A DNA stretch of 64,000 nucleotides, taken from NCBI GenBank assembly GCA_002840125.1, contig PGZF01000001.1, forward strand, positions 1 through 64,000, written 5' to 3'. The DNA is from Gammaproteobacteria bacterium HGW-Gammaproteobacteria-15 (GTDB taxonomy: Bacteria > Pseudomonadota > Gammaproteobacteria > Enterobacterales > Alteromonadaceae). Every line of letters begins with the position of its first letter. Position 1 is the stretch's first letter. A program made the position numbers and the translations under genes. Positions 38,147-47,045 of this stretch are shown piece by piece. The notes below the pieces were generated by a model, which was given only the letters and a program-made list of their open reading frames with translations, had not been told where the DNA came from and did no database searches.

Positions 38147-38722
38147 ATGAAACTATATGGTTCACAAACCTCACCTTATGTGCGGCGCATTCGCTTATTG
38201 TTGGCTACTACCGCGCATGAGTTTATTAACCTGAATATTTTTGCCGGTGAAGGGCGCCAGACACTGGCAGCCATTAACCCGGCACTGCGTATTCCAATGC
38301 TGGACGATGCTGGCCAGGTTATTTTTGATTCAGGCGTGATCTACCGTTATCTGGCACCCAAGCTGGGTATAGCGCCGCTTAGCTGGTATCAGGAAAACCA
38401 GCTAACGGTGATTAATGCCGTAAGTGATTCTTTAGTTATGCTGCTGCAATGCAGCCGCAGCGGTTTTGACACCAATGACGACAAGCTGTTTTTTAATTTA
38501 CAGCGTGAGCGGGTAGCCACCTCTTTGTATGTGCTGGAACAACAGGCAGCAAACAACGAGTTTGCCAATTGGGATTACGTTGCCATGGCGCTATACAGCC
38601 TGGTGGACTGGACCTTATTCCGTGAACTGCTGGAGTTTGATGATTATCCGGCGCTACTGGCATTTGCTGCGCAAAACAACGCGCAACCGATGATTAAAGA
38701 CAGCGATCCGCGCCTGGGCTAA
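38147..38722 (+). CDS. Glutathione S-transferase-like protein
   Basis: A 191-residue GST-fold protein. MKLYGSQTSPYVRRIRLLL is the thioredoxin-like start with the glutathione-site Ser/Tyr region; NPALRIPMLDD contains the cis-proline loop and IFDSGVIYRYL the glutathione gamma-glutamyl site (DS). The helical C-terminal domain is short. AAGGAG lies just before the ATG. Cotranscribed with the EamA exporter, perhaps for detoxification of the same compound. Confidence 0.87.
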   Translation: MKLYGSQTSPYVRRIRLLLATTAHEFINLNIFAGEGRQTLAAINPALRIPMLDDAGQVIFDSGVIYRYLAPKLGIAPLSWYQENQLTVINAVSDSLVMLLQCSRSGFDTNDDKLFFNLQRERVATSLYVLEQQAANNEFANWDYVAMALYSLVDWTLFRELLEFDDYPALLAFAAQNNAQPMIKDSDPRLG

Positions 38723-38737
38723 GCAGGCGCAGGCCTT
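38710..38737 (+). terminator. Probable terminator of the EamA-GST operon
   Basis: GCGCCTG-GGCTAAG-CAGGCGC with the stop codon in the loop, then AGGCCTTTATT. The stem is perfect over 7 bp, the U-tract is weak. Confidence 0.5.
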
Positions 38738-38750
38738 TATTACTGTGCTG

Positions 38751-39299
38751 CTACTGTGCTGCTTTTAGCAGCACAGGTTCAATTAACACACTTTGCTCTG
38801 CATCTGACAGCCAGATCTGGCCTTCGCTGATATTGCACTGCAGGTTCATATTGCGGCTTACCAGTTTTGCCATGGCTTTTACCGATTCTTCGTTAATTTC
38901 CAGCACGGCCAGATTGTGGTAACGCTCCAGTGCCTGCTGAATGTTTTTCCACCACACCGGCACACTGCGCCCGCCATAGCAAAACAATTGCACCTGTTTT
39001 GCCCGTCCGGCGGCTTTACGCAGCCATTTTTCATCGCTTTGGCCAAATTCTACCCACAGGTTAATGTCACCACTTAGGGTTTTGTCCCATAGTTCAGGTT
39101 CATCATCCTCTGCACTTAAGCCTTTGGTAAAGGCCAGTGTTTCGCTGGCATTGATGGCAAAAGCTAACAGGCGCACCATCATGCGCTCGTCATTTTCTGA
39201 CGGGTGCTGGGCCAGTGTCAGGCTGTGATCCTGATAATAATGCCGGTCCATATCTGCAATTTGCAGCTGAACCTTAAACACGGTGGCTTTTAATGCCAT
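38751..39299 (-). CDS. yaeQ: YaeQ family protein
   Basis: A 182-residue protein closely following E. coli YaeQ (181): MALKATVFKVQLQIADMDR, SLTLAQHPSENDERMMVRLL, DINLWVEFGQSDE, VWWKNIQQ and GQIWLSD. The fold is a PD-(D/E)XK nuclease-like one, but the activity is unknown; it was once reported to suppress rfaH loss. The start at 39299 fits the family; the open frame extends 28 codons further 5' without support. Confidence 0.92.
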   Translation of the reverse strand: MALKATVFKVQLQIADMDRHYYQDHSLTLAQHPSENDERMMVRLLAFAINASETLAFTKGLSAEDDEPELWDKTLSGDINLWVEFGQSDEKWLRKAAGRAKQVQLFCYGGRSVPVWWKNIQQALERYHNLAVLEINEESVKAMAKLVSRNMNLQCNISEGQIWLSDAEQSVLIEPVLLKAAQ

Positions 39300-39451
39300 A
39301 TGCAAACTCGCTATCAATACAAAGGCGGCGAGTGTAACGCGAACCGCGGTTTTGCTCAATTTAACTGTTTGCTGTGGTTGCATCTGCCGCGGCCGGAAAA
39401 ACTGCGCTATGCTGTGGCCAATAACCGCTAAACGACTGAGTTAAATCGAAA

Positions 39452-40732
39452 GTGTCTGAATTTGATATTGATATGGTGCAAAACTTTTTAATTGCTTTGT
39501 TGTTGGGGGCTCTGGTTGGCATTGAGCGGGAAAAACACCGCCGTGACGAGCACCCCGGCAGTTTTGGTGGTTTACGCACTTATATTTTATTTGCCCAGGC
39601 AGGTGCAGTATCGGCCTGGTTATCGCTGCATCTGCAATCGCCCTGGTTATTTGTTATTACGGTACTGGTGGTGGCGCTGGCAGTACTCACAGCCTACATA
39701 CTGGAAAACCGGCATAACCCATCAGAGTTGGGGTTAACCAGTGAGATCAGTGCTATTACCGTGTGTTTACTCGGTGGTGCGGTGATGTTTGGCTATGCTG
39801 AGCTTGCCGTTATGCTGGGTATACTGACATCGGCCATTCTTACCTTTAAACGGCCGCTGCATATTATGGTCAGTAAAATCGACAATGAAGATTTATACGC
39901 CGGAGTAAAGTTGCTGATTGCCAGTTTTATCGTGCTGCCATTGTTACCCAACGAGCCGATCGATCCCTGGCAGGCACTTAACCCTTACCGGCTCTGGTTG
40001 CTGGTAATACTGATCTCCTCTATGTCGCTGCTGGGTTATGTTGCCGTGCGCTGGCTTGGTGCTGCCCATGGCGCTGTGGTTACCGGTATCAGTGGTGGCC
40101 TGGCATCATCTACGGCGGTTACCTTAAGTTTTGCCCGTAGCAGCAAAGTTGAGCCCGATCCGTTAGCTGCCGATACGCAGGCCTGCGGGGTATTACTGGC
40201 CTGGCTGGTAATGTTTATCCGTGTGCTGGTAACGGTAAGTATTGTGTATAAACCTTTGCTGGCGCATTTGTGGCTGCCGTTTTGTGCCATGGCAACGGCT
40301 ACCGCCATTATGGCGGCAATTTACTACCAGCTTGGCCGCAGGCGTTATCAGGCACCACAGCAAAGTACCGTTAAGGTTAGCAACCCGTTTAGCCTGATTG
40401 CAGCAATAAAGTTTGGTGCACTGTTTGCGGTTATTTTGCTGCTGGTAAAACTTACCGAGCAATATGCCGCCAGCGAAGGTTTGTATTTGCTGGCCGCTGT
40501 CGCCGGTTTAACCGATGTCGATGCCATAACCTTGTCAATGGCGGATTACGCCCGGCGTATACCAGACGGCATAGCACTGGCCGCAGGTGCGGTTACCGTA
40601 GCAGCACTGAGTAATACCGTTGTTAAATGTACTCTGGTGTTTGTATTGGGGGGCAGGGCGCTGGCGAATAAGTTGTTAGCTGCCACGCTGGTAATACTGG
40701 CATTGGGGCTGGCAGTACTGTTTTTTGTTTAA
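39452..40732 (+). CDS. MgtC/SapB-like DUF4010 membrane protein
   Basis: A 426-residue inner-membrane protein with 10-12 helices. The N-terminal 130 residues are MgtC/SapB-like (FLIALLLGALVGIEREK), the rest the DUF4010 part (GISGGLASSTAVTLSFAR, LTDVDAITLSMA, LSNTVVKC). Related proteins are thought to take part in ion homeostasis. The start is GTG at 39452. The stop codon lies in a tandem 18-bp repeat. Confidence 0.85.
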   Translation: MSEFDIDMVQNFLIALLLGALVGIEREKHRRDEHPGSFGGLRTYILFAQAGAVSAWLSLHLQSPWLFVITVLVVALAVLTAYILENRHNPSELGLTSEISAITVCLLGGAVMFGYAELAVMLGILTSAILTFKRPLHIMVSKIDNEDLYAGVKLLIASFIVLPLLPNEPIDPWQALNPYRLWLLVILISSMSLLGYVAVRWLGAAHGAVVTGISGGLASSTAVTLSFARSSKVEPDPLAADTQACGVLLAWLVMFIRVLVTVSIVYKPLLAHLWLPFCAMATATAIMAAIYYQLGRRRYQAPQQSTVKVSNPFSLIAAIKFGALFAVILLLVKLTEQYAASEGLYLLAAVAGLTDVDAITLSMADYARRIPDGIALAAGAVTVAALSNTVVKCTLVFVLGGRALANKLLAATLVILALGLAVLFFV

Positions 40733-40772
40733 AGCGAGATTTTTGTTTAAAGCAAGGTTTTCGTTTAAGCGC
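40720..40772 (+). repeat. Three tandem 18-bp repeats over the DUF4010 gene stop codon
   Basis: Copies at 40720-40737, 40738-40755 and 40756-40772 share TTTTTGTTTAAAGC (third copy TTTTCGTTTAAGC). Eighteen bases is six codons, so each copy supplies Phe-Val-stop in the same frame. Confidence 0.85.
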
Positions 40773-40847
40773 TGCGCCACAAGCCTTCAGGCTGGATTAA
40801 GCCTGAGCCTGTTCAGATGGCGCGATAAAATACATTCCGGAGATAAT

Positions 40848-41417
40848 ATGATTAAGCGAAATAGCGTTGCCGGTTTGGCACTGCTTAGTGTGTTTGCTGC
40901 GCCTGCAATGGCGGCAACGGTGCTGACAGATGCCAACCTGGACCAGTTTGAAGCCATGCTGCCCAAGTTGCAGCAGTTAGAGCAAAGGCCGCAGAACAAG
41001 CAGTTTAATTTGCAGCAACACTGTGACTGGCCGCGGCACTACCGCGAAATTAGCGCCCAGGAAAAAGACTCAGCTTATCAGACACAAATTGAACAACTGG
41101 CAAAAGAGCATGGTTTTACGCCGGTGCAATTTGTTGAGTTAAGCGCCAAAGTGACCTGGCCGGTACTGGACAGTGTGCAACCTATGCTGGAAGTATCGCG
41201 CCAGGCATTGATGTTTTTACCGGCGGCACAGCGGCAAAAAACGGAAAAATCCATCCAGCAGGGCCAGCAGTATTACCAAACACTAACCGGCTGTTTAACC
41301 GCAGATGATAAAACCGCACTGGTCAAACACCATGACCGTATTATGCAAATGGCCAAACGCCTTGGCGGTGTTGAGCAAATATTGCCACCGGGCATGGCGG
41401 TAGAAAATAAACTCTAG
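40848..41417 (+). CDS. Periplasmic protein of unknown function
   Basis: A 189-residue protein with a signal peptide of 22 residues (ending PAMA). The mature part is helical with two cysteines (QHCDW and TGCLT), which could form a disulfide, and otherwise no motif I recognise. The start at 40848 has GGAG six bases upstream; an in-frame ATG at 40725 lies within the upstream gene's tail and repeats. Confidence 0.72.
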   Translation: MIKRNSVAGLALLSVFAAPAMAATVLTDANLDQFEAMLPKLQQLEQRPQNKQFNLQQHCDWPRHYREISAQEKDSAYQTQIEQLAKEHGFTPVQFVELSAKVTWPVLDSVQPMLEVSRQALMFLPAAQRQKTEKSIQQGQQYYQTLTGCLTADDKTALVKHHDRIMQMAKRLGGVEQILPPGMAVENKL

Positions 41418-41545
41418 CACTGGTTGATCTACACGTATTTAGGTACAGTAACCCTGTTATCAACACAATAAGTGTTATAGCAAGGTTATTGTCGCAGCTT
41501 AGTCGCTCCCCCAGTCGCTATTTAGTCGCAACCTAAGGTTTTCAG

Positions 41546-42298
41546 ATGAAATTGAGTCATTATGTTTTAGCCAGTGTTATCAGTACCGCCATGGTGTGCG
41601 GTGCAGCAATGGCCCAAAGTGCTGCACCACAAGGTTTTTCTTATGGTGTAGGTGTCGGGGTTAATCAGGAAATATATCAGGGCTACAGCAACCGTACTAT
41701 TCCGTTACCGATCATTGGTTATCAGGGCGACAGGCTGACGGTATACGGGCCTTTTGTCAGCTATAAACTGCTGGATCTGGGTAATATCAGTTTTAGTGCC
41801 AAGCTGGCACCAAGGTTTGCCGGTTTTGATGAATCTGACAGTGCGGTATTTAGCGGCATGGCCAAACGTAAAGATTCAATTGACGGCGGTATTGGCATGC
41901 AGTTGCGCCAGGATAACTGGAAGTTTGAAGCCCAAACCGTATTTGATTTGTTAGGCAACTCTAACGGCCAGGAATCAAAGGTATCAGTGGGCTATAGCTA
42001 CCGTGCCGGGCCAGTCATCATTGAGCCGGCATTTGGCGTCAGCTATTCCGACAGCAAACTGGTAGATTACTACTACGGCGTGCGCCCGGATGAAGCAACA
42101 GCCCAGCGCCCGGCTTATAAAGCCAGTGGTGCCGTTAATTATAATGCCGGTGTTTCTGTTACTACGGCGCTGTTTTTTGGTGGTATGACAAGGCTTGGTG
42201 TAGAACATCACTGGTATGGCAGCAGCATCAGTGACAGCCCGTTAACGGATCGTGATACCGGGCTGTCAGCGTTTTTATCCTGGTCGCGACTGTTTTAA
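41546..42298 (+). CDS. MipA/OmpV-family outer membrane protein
   Basis: A 250-residue outer membrane beta-barrel with a signal peptide (about 23 residues, ending AMA). Alternating strands end in LSAFLSWSRLF with a terminal aromatic residue, the outer-membrane assembly signal. YGVGVGVNQEIYQGY, FDESDSAVFSGM, VEHHWYGSSISDSPL are typical of MipA, a scaffold or porin-like protein. It converges on the esterase gene with one base between the stops. Confidence 0.88.
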   Translation: MKLSHYVLASVISTAMVCGAAMAQSAAPQGFSYGVGVGVNQEIYQGYSNRTIPLPIIGYQGDRLTVYGPFVSYKLLDLGNISFSAKLAPRFAGFDESDSAVFSGMAKRKDSIDGGIGMQLRQDNWKFEAQTVFDLLGNSNGQESKVSVGYSYRAGPVIIEPAFGVSYSDSKLVDYYYGVRPDEATAQRPAYKASGAVNYNAGVSVTTALFFGGMTRLGVEHHWYGSSISDSPLTDRDTGLSAFLSWSRLF

Positions 42299-42299
42299 C

Positions 42300-43295
42300 T
42301 TAATTTGTTAAGGCCTGCACTAACTGGTGTATGGCCTTAAGTTGCATCCCTTCTTTGGTAGCATAATCTGCTCCGGTATAACCCCACCAATCCCAGCAGG
42401 CGTTAGGGTTAAACGGGTTTATGCTGCTGGCAGTAGTTTGCGGGTATAACACCACAATATTATTGCTGTCGGCATAATTATTCAGCCCGTTGCCGCTTAC
42501 ATAAGCCTGGCCTACGTTGGCGGCATTTTGCTTACAGCCATGAAAACTAACATGTAACCGGCAACTTTCACCGCTGGCACAGCTTTGTGGTACGTACAAA
42601 TAACCGGTTTCAGCTAAGGTGCCTTTGGCGGCAGCGGCCAGCTGATGCTGGTTAAATGGTATTAACTGGCCGCTGCCAGTGGCTGTTTTAGCTTTAATAC
42701 TGCCCAGTAAGTGCTTAAGCAGCTCGCCGGCGGCATCATAATTACAGCTGGCCAGAAAGGGCGCCTCAGAGACATCGCAACTACCCAAAGCGGTATTGTC
42801 TGTTGGAAAGGTATGGCCGAAAGCTTTATCCGTTATCAGCGCAATATTGCCGGCATCCACCCATTGCTGGTACTGCTGGTTAAGTACTGCGGCCAGGCCC
42901 GGGTATATTGTGGTGTCTTTACTGCCGTGAAAAATCCATACTTTGTCATCTTTAAGAGCTGTAACCGGCGCCAGCTTGCCAGCGGTGCGCTGTGCGGTTA
43001 AATATTGGTTTATTGCACTCATGTCTGGCGAGCTGCTGGCTTTATTAAAGCAATGTTCCAGTGCCAGGCCTAAACTGTTTTGCGCACAATACACCGGGCC
43101 ACCGGCCAGCATGGCCACGCCGCTAACCTGTTCAGCAAATGCCAGATGATATTGCCCGGCCATATAAGCCCCGCTGGATAAACCCGACAAGGTGATCTGC
43201 TCTGCCAGCTGCAGTTTGGGCAATGCCTGCTGTGCTGCCAGTGGTAAGGTAACAGCAGATAACAGAGTAAAACTAAACAGCTTAAATGTGCGCAT
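42300..43295 (-). CDS. Secreted PHB depolymerase-like esterase
   Basis: A 331-residue alpha/beta hydrolase with a signal peptide (about 20 residues). The catalytic serine is S40 in GLSSG close to the mature start, the likely acid is in FHGSKDTTI and the histidine in VSFHGCKQNAA; NACWDWWGYTG is typical of extracellular poly(3-hydroxybutyrate) depolymerase-type esterases. It may degrade polyhydroxyalkanoate or related esters outside the cytoplasm. The start at 43295 has GGAG five bases upstream. Confidence 0.84.
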   Translation of the reverse strand: MRTFKLFSFTLLSAVTLPLAAQQALPKLQLAEQITLSGLSSGAYMAGQYHLAFAEQVSGVAMLAGGPVYCAQNSLGLALEHCFNKASSSPDMSAINQYLTAQRTAGKLAPVTALKDDKVWIFHGSKDTTIYPGLAAVLNQQYQQWVDAGNIALITDKAFGHTFPTDNTALGSCDVSEAPFLASCNYDAAGELLKHLLGSIKAKTATGSGQLIPFNQHQLAAAAKGTLAETGYLYVPQSCASGESCRLHVSFHGCKQNAANVGQAYVSGNGLNNYADSNNIVVLYPQTTASSINPFNPNACWDWWGYTGADYATKEGMQLKAIHQLVQALTN

Positions 43296-43356
43296 AAAGG
43301 CTCCGGCCATGGCGGGGTAATTTACTACTGAATTTTGCATAAAAGCGCCCCGGCAA

Positions 43357-43414
43357 CAATAAGGCTTTAGTACAGCACTAAAGCCAAAGAAAAAGTAAAG
43401 CTAAAGCCTTATTG
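43357..43414 (-). terminator. Competing hairpins downstream of ggt
   Basis: CAATAAGGCTTTAG (43357-43370) can pair with CTAAAGCCTTATTG (43401-43414, 14 bp) or, through GGCTTTAGT (43363-43371), with ACTAAAGCC (43377-43385, 9 bp). On the minus strand the inner hairpin is followed by TTATTGTT. It probably terminates ggt transcripts, with an alternative structure. Confidence 0.5.
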
Positions 43415-43426
43415 CCAAACTTGGAG

Positions 43427-45103
43427 TTAATGCAGGTTAATTACCTTAGCTACACCACGCGAACGTGGATCGGCAGCAGCCGTTACTTTGCCGTCAAGCA
43501 CCTGAATTGCCTGAATGTCGCCAAGGTTCCAGCCCTGGGTAACCAGCTGATAGCCTTTGGCTTTTAGCTCATCCTGCACGGCTGTACTAAGGGGCGCGTA
43601 AGGCTCCATGGTGATCTGATCTTTGGGCAGTAACTGATGATGAAAACGCGGCGCAGCCACAGCGTCACTCAGCGGCAGCTGGTAGTCGTACAAATTAGTC
43701 ATCACCTGAAAAATCGAGGTGAAAATGGTTGAGCCACCCGGCGTGCCGATCACCAGCTCGACTTTGCCATCTTTTAACAGCAGGCTGGGCGTCATCGACG
43801 ACAACATCCGTTTACCCGGTGCTATGGCATTGGCGTCACTGCCTACTACGCCAAAAGCATTCGGTACCCCGGCTTTGGCAGAAAAATCGTCCATTTCGTT
43901 ATTCAGTAAAAAGCCGGCACCTTCTACTACCACGCCGCTGCCAAAATCTAGGTTCAGGGTATAGGTGTTAGACACGGCATTACCGTCTTTATCCAGCACA
44001 GAAAAGTGCGTGGTATGGTAGCCTTCCAGCCCCGGTTTTACTGCCGCTGTGGCAGATATCGCTGCAGGGTTTATTTCAGCGGCGCGTTTATCTAAGTAAG
44101 CGCTGTCGAGTAACTGTTGCTGCGGTACTGTGGTGAAATCAGGATCGCCCAGATAATCGGCGCGATCAGCAAATACCCGTTTTTCTATTTCCGCAATTAA
44201 ATGCACATACTGGCTGCTGTTAAGTGCAACATTATTAAAGTCTGCACTGCGCCGTTGCTTTAACGCCAGTAACTGGCTGAGCGCAATACCGCCGGAGCTT
44301 GGTGGTGCAGCAGTGACCAGCTGGTAATCACGCCAGGGGGTAATAACCGGCTCGCGCCAGCCGGCTTTATATGCAGCCAGATCTTCAAGCGTGATCAGGC
44401 CACCACCGCGTTGCATTTGCGCTACCAGCAACTTGGCTGTTTCGCCCTGATAAAAGTCAGCCGGGCCATGTTCAGCAATACGTTTAAGGGTGCTGGCAAG
44501 CTCGCTCTGGACAAAGTTTTCGTTGGGCTGCATAGCGGCAAAATAGCGGGCAAAATTGGTTTTGCCTTCCAGCTGGCTAAGTAAGTCAGCGCGATACTGG
44601 TACTGGTTTTCTGCTACGGTAAAACCGCTTTGGGCATAGTAAATAGCCGGTTGCAGCAAATCTGCCCAGGGCAGGCTGCCAAAACGCTGGTGGGCCTGCC
44701 ATAACCCCATCACGGTGCCTGGCACCCCACTGGCTTTATGGCCAATTAAACTTAAGTTTTCAATAACCTGTTTTTCTTCATCCAGATACATATCACGATG
44801 TGCAGCAGCAGGCGCTGTTTCACGGTAATCGAGAAAGTAAGCTTTACCGTCAACCCACAGTGTCATAAAACCACCGCCGCCAATATTACCCGCCTCGGGG
44901 TAAGTCACGGCCAGGGTAAAGGCGGTAGCTACTGCAGCATCAACCGCATTGCCACCTTTTTTTAATATTTGCTCTGCTACTAAAGCGCCATACTGATCCG
45001 GCGAAGCCACGGCAGCCTGGCCTTTAAGGCAAGCCTGCGCCGTGGGTGAAAGTACAGCCAGGCTGAACAACAAGTAAAAGCTAACGCGATACAAAAACTG
45101 CAT
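43427..45103 (-). CDS. ggt: Gamma-glutamyltranspeptidase
   Basis: Periplasmic Ntn hydrolase that transfers or hydrolyses the gamma-glutamyl group of glutathione. The 558-residue precursor has a signal peptide (about 22 residues), the large-subunit start GNAVDAAVATAFTL, and an autocatalytic site before T364 (GYH/TTHFSV), followed by DKDGNAVSNTYTLN and LLNNEMDDFS. GTPGGSTIFTS forms the oxyanion region. The residue before the nucleophile is His rather than the Gln of E. coli. The start at 45103 has GGAG nine bases upstream and directly precedes the signal peptide. Confidence 0.95.
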   Translation of the reverse strand: MQFLYRVSFYLLFSLAVLSPTAQACLKGQAAVASPDQYGALVAEQILKKGGNAVDAAVATAFTLAVTYPEAGNIGGGGFMTLWVDGKAYFLDYRETAPAAAHRDMYLDEEKQVIENLSLIGHKASGVPGTVMGLWQAHQRFGSLPWADLLQPAIYYAQSGFTVAENQYQYRADLLSQLEGKTNFARYFAAMQPNENFVQSELASTLKRIAEHGPADFYQGETAKLLVAQMQRGGGLITLEDLAAYKAGWREPVITPWRDYQLVTAAPPSSGGIALSQLLALKQRRSADFNNVALNSSQYVHLIAEIEKRVFADRADYLGDPDFTTVPQQQLLDSAYLDKRAAEINPAAISATAAVKPGLEGYHTTHFSVLDKDGNAVSNTYTLNLDFGSGVVVEGAGFLLNNEMDDFSAKAGVPNAFGVVGSDANAIAPGKRMLSSMTPSLLLKDGKVELVIGTPGGSTIFTSIFQVMTNLYDYQLPLSDAVAAPRFHHQLLPKDQITMEPYAPLSTAVQDELKAKGYQLVTQGWNLGDIQAIQVLDGKVTAAADPRSRGVAKVINLH

Positions 45104-45278
45104 AACAAACCACTCCGGTGAGAACCAGTTATCAGTTCTAACGTGGTTATTTGTTAAATACAAGATGTGACAGCTTATAAAGCGCCAGCTATGCTGATAA
45201 AGTAAAAAAAGCTTTGACTCTGGTAGCTAAATTAGCTGCTAAATCAGGAACATCGAAGTAGATAAAAAAGGATACATC

Positions 45279-46982
45279 ATGGGATTTTGGAAAACCGTAG
45301 GCGGGCGTTTGTTAAGCATTCCTTTACTGGCATTGCTTGGTTTTGTGGTACTTGGCGCAGTTGCCTTAAATGCATTACAGCACAGCCTGACAGAGGGCAG
45401 AGAAAACAGGGTAGTAGCGGTAATTGACAGTGCCCTTAGCCTGGTAAAGCATTATCAGGCACTGGAGCAAAGCGGTAGCCTGAGTAAAGAACAGGCACAG
45501 CAACAGGCCATGGCCGCCATTAAAGCCATACGTTACGATGGTACTGAATATATCTGGATTAACGACACCGGCCGGCCCATTCCCAAAATGATTATGCACC
45601 CGACAGTGCCAACATTAGATGGCACTGTACTGGACAGGCCAAACTTTGACCATGCCACCTTAATGCGCAACCGCGATGGCAGCCAGCAGCAAACCTTAAA
45701 TAATGCCAATCTGTTTGTCAGCTTTGTTGACGTAATAGGGCGCTATGGTAATGGTTTTGTCGAGTATCAGTGGCCTAAGCCAATCAAAGGCGGCGGGGTA
45801 ACTGAAGAGCGCTATACCAAGCTGTCTTATGTGGCCAAAGACGATAACTGGGGTTGGGTGCTGGGCTCAGGTATTTATATCGATGATGTAAACGCGGCAT
45901 TCTGGGCTGTTGCACTGCAAATCGGTACGGTGGTGTTGATCGTTATTCTGTTAACGGTGGGCGTATCGTTGTTTATCCGCAGTTGGTTACTGCGCTCGCT
46001 CGGCGGTGAAGTCGCCGACACCAAGCTGTTGGTGCAGCAGGTTGCCGCAGGCGATTTCTCGGTACAGTTTGCTCTGCGAAGTGGTGACAACGACAGCCTG
46101 CTGGCTGCGCTTAGCATTTTGGTTAATCAGCTGCGCAGTATTATCAGCCAGCAAATATCGATGGCTGAACAACTGGCAATACAGTCTGAAGCGTTAGACG
46201 ACAGCAGCCAGCAAACACAGCAGATTTTGCAAAATGTAATGGATCAAACCGCGCAGGTTGCTACTGCGGTAAATGAAATGACTGCCACCTGTGAAGATAT
46301 GGCCCGCAGCGCCACCACCGCCGCCAAAGCCGCCCGTGATGCCGACACCGAAACGCAAAACGGGGTAACTTCGGTAGGTCAAACCATTATCGCTATTGAT
46401 GCGTTAAAGCTGAAGTTAGAGCAGGTATCTGAGGTTATTGCGCAGTTATCCAAGCGTGGAGAAGAGGTTGGGGCAGTAACCGATGTTATCGGTGCCATTG
46501 CCGAGCAAACTAACTTACTGGCACTAAACGCCGCAATAGAAGCCGCCCGCGCCGGTGAAATGGGCCGCGGCTTTGCTGTGGTAGCTGACGAAGTACGCAC
46601 CCTGGCCAGCCGCTCGCAAGCCTCTACGCAGGATATCAACAAGCGTATTCAGGGTATTCAGCAGGATTCAGCCAACGCCGTGCAATCTATGGCACAAAGC
46701 AAAGCCGAAACCGAGCAAACCATAGTCTGTTCGCAGCAGGCCAATGAGGCGCTAAAACGCATTAATACCGCGGTATCCAGCATTACCGACGTTAACGATC
46801 AACTGGCCAGCGCTACCGAAGAGCTGGCCGTGGTGTCGGGCACCATCAATGAAAATATGGAGAATATCGCCACAGCAGTGGAAAGCACCACAGCAAAATC
46901 GACTGAGCTTTCAGTAGCCAGCCAGCAACTGCGGAAAATGGCCAGCGATATGAAAAAATCGCTAAGTGGGTTTAAACTCTAA
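45279..46982 (+). CDS. Methyl-accepting chemotaxis protein with a Cache sensor
   Basis: A 567-residue chemoreceptor: membrane helix (about 12-33), periplasmic single-Cache domain (about 35-205; [18 protein letters not shown] is the sCache_2 signature), second helix (about 208-232), HAMP, and a cytoplasmic signalling domain with the tip [16 protein letters not shown]. Small carboxylic acids are common ligands of this Cache type, but the ligand is not known. AAGGA precedes the ATG. Its 3' end is partly duplicated at 50304-50462, which marks an insertion boundary. Confidence 0.94.
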   Translation: MGFWKTVGGRLLSIPLLALLGFVVLGAVALNALQHSLTEGRENRVVAVIDSALSLVKHYQALEQSGSLSKEQAQQQAMAAIKAIRYDGTEYIWINDTGRPIPKMIMHPTVPTLDGTVLDRPNFDHATLMRNRDGSQQQTLNNANLFVSFVDVIGRYGNGFVEYQWPKPIKGGGVTEERYTKLSYVAKDDNWGWVLGSGIYIDDVNAAFWAVALQIGTVVLIVILLTVGVSLFIRSWLLRSLGGEVADTKLLVQQVAAGDFSVQFALRSGDNDSLLAALSILVNQLRSIISQQISMAEQLAIQSEALDDSSQQTQQILQNVMDQTAQVATAVNEMTATCEDMARSATTAAKAARDADTETQNGVTSVGQTIIAIDALKLKLEQVSEVIAQLSKRGEEVGAVTDVIGAIAEQTNLLALNAAIEAARAGEMGRGFAVVADEVRTLASRSQASTQDINKRIQGIQQDSANAVQSMAQSKAETEQTIVCSQQANEALKRINTAVSSITDVNDQLASATEELAVVSGTINENMENIATAVESTTAKSTELSVASQQLRKMASDMKKSLSGFKL

Positions 46983-47010
46983 ACCAATATAGGGAAGTGC
47001 AGAAACAACA

Positions 47011-47038
47011 AAGCCCCGCGAAAGCGGGGTTTTGTTTT
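47011..47038 (+). terminator. Terminator of the chemoreceptor gene (hairpin copy 1)
   Basis: CCCCGC-GAAA-GCGGGG followed by TTTTGTTTT. Together with its AGAAACAACAAAG leader (46999-47015) it is copy 1 of a hairpin found again near 50478-50515 and 53048-53085. Confidence 0.92.
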
Positions 47039-47045
47039 ACCAACA

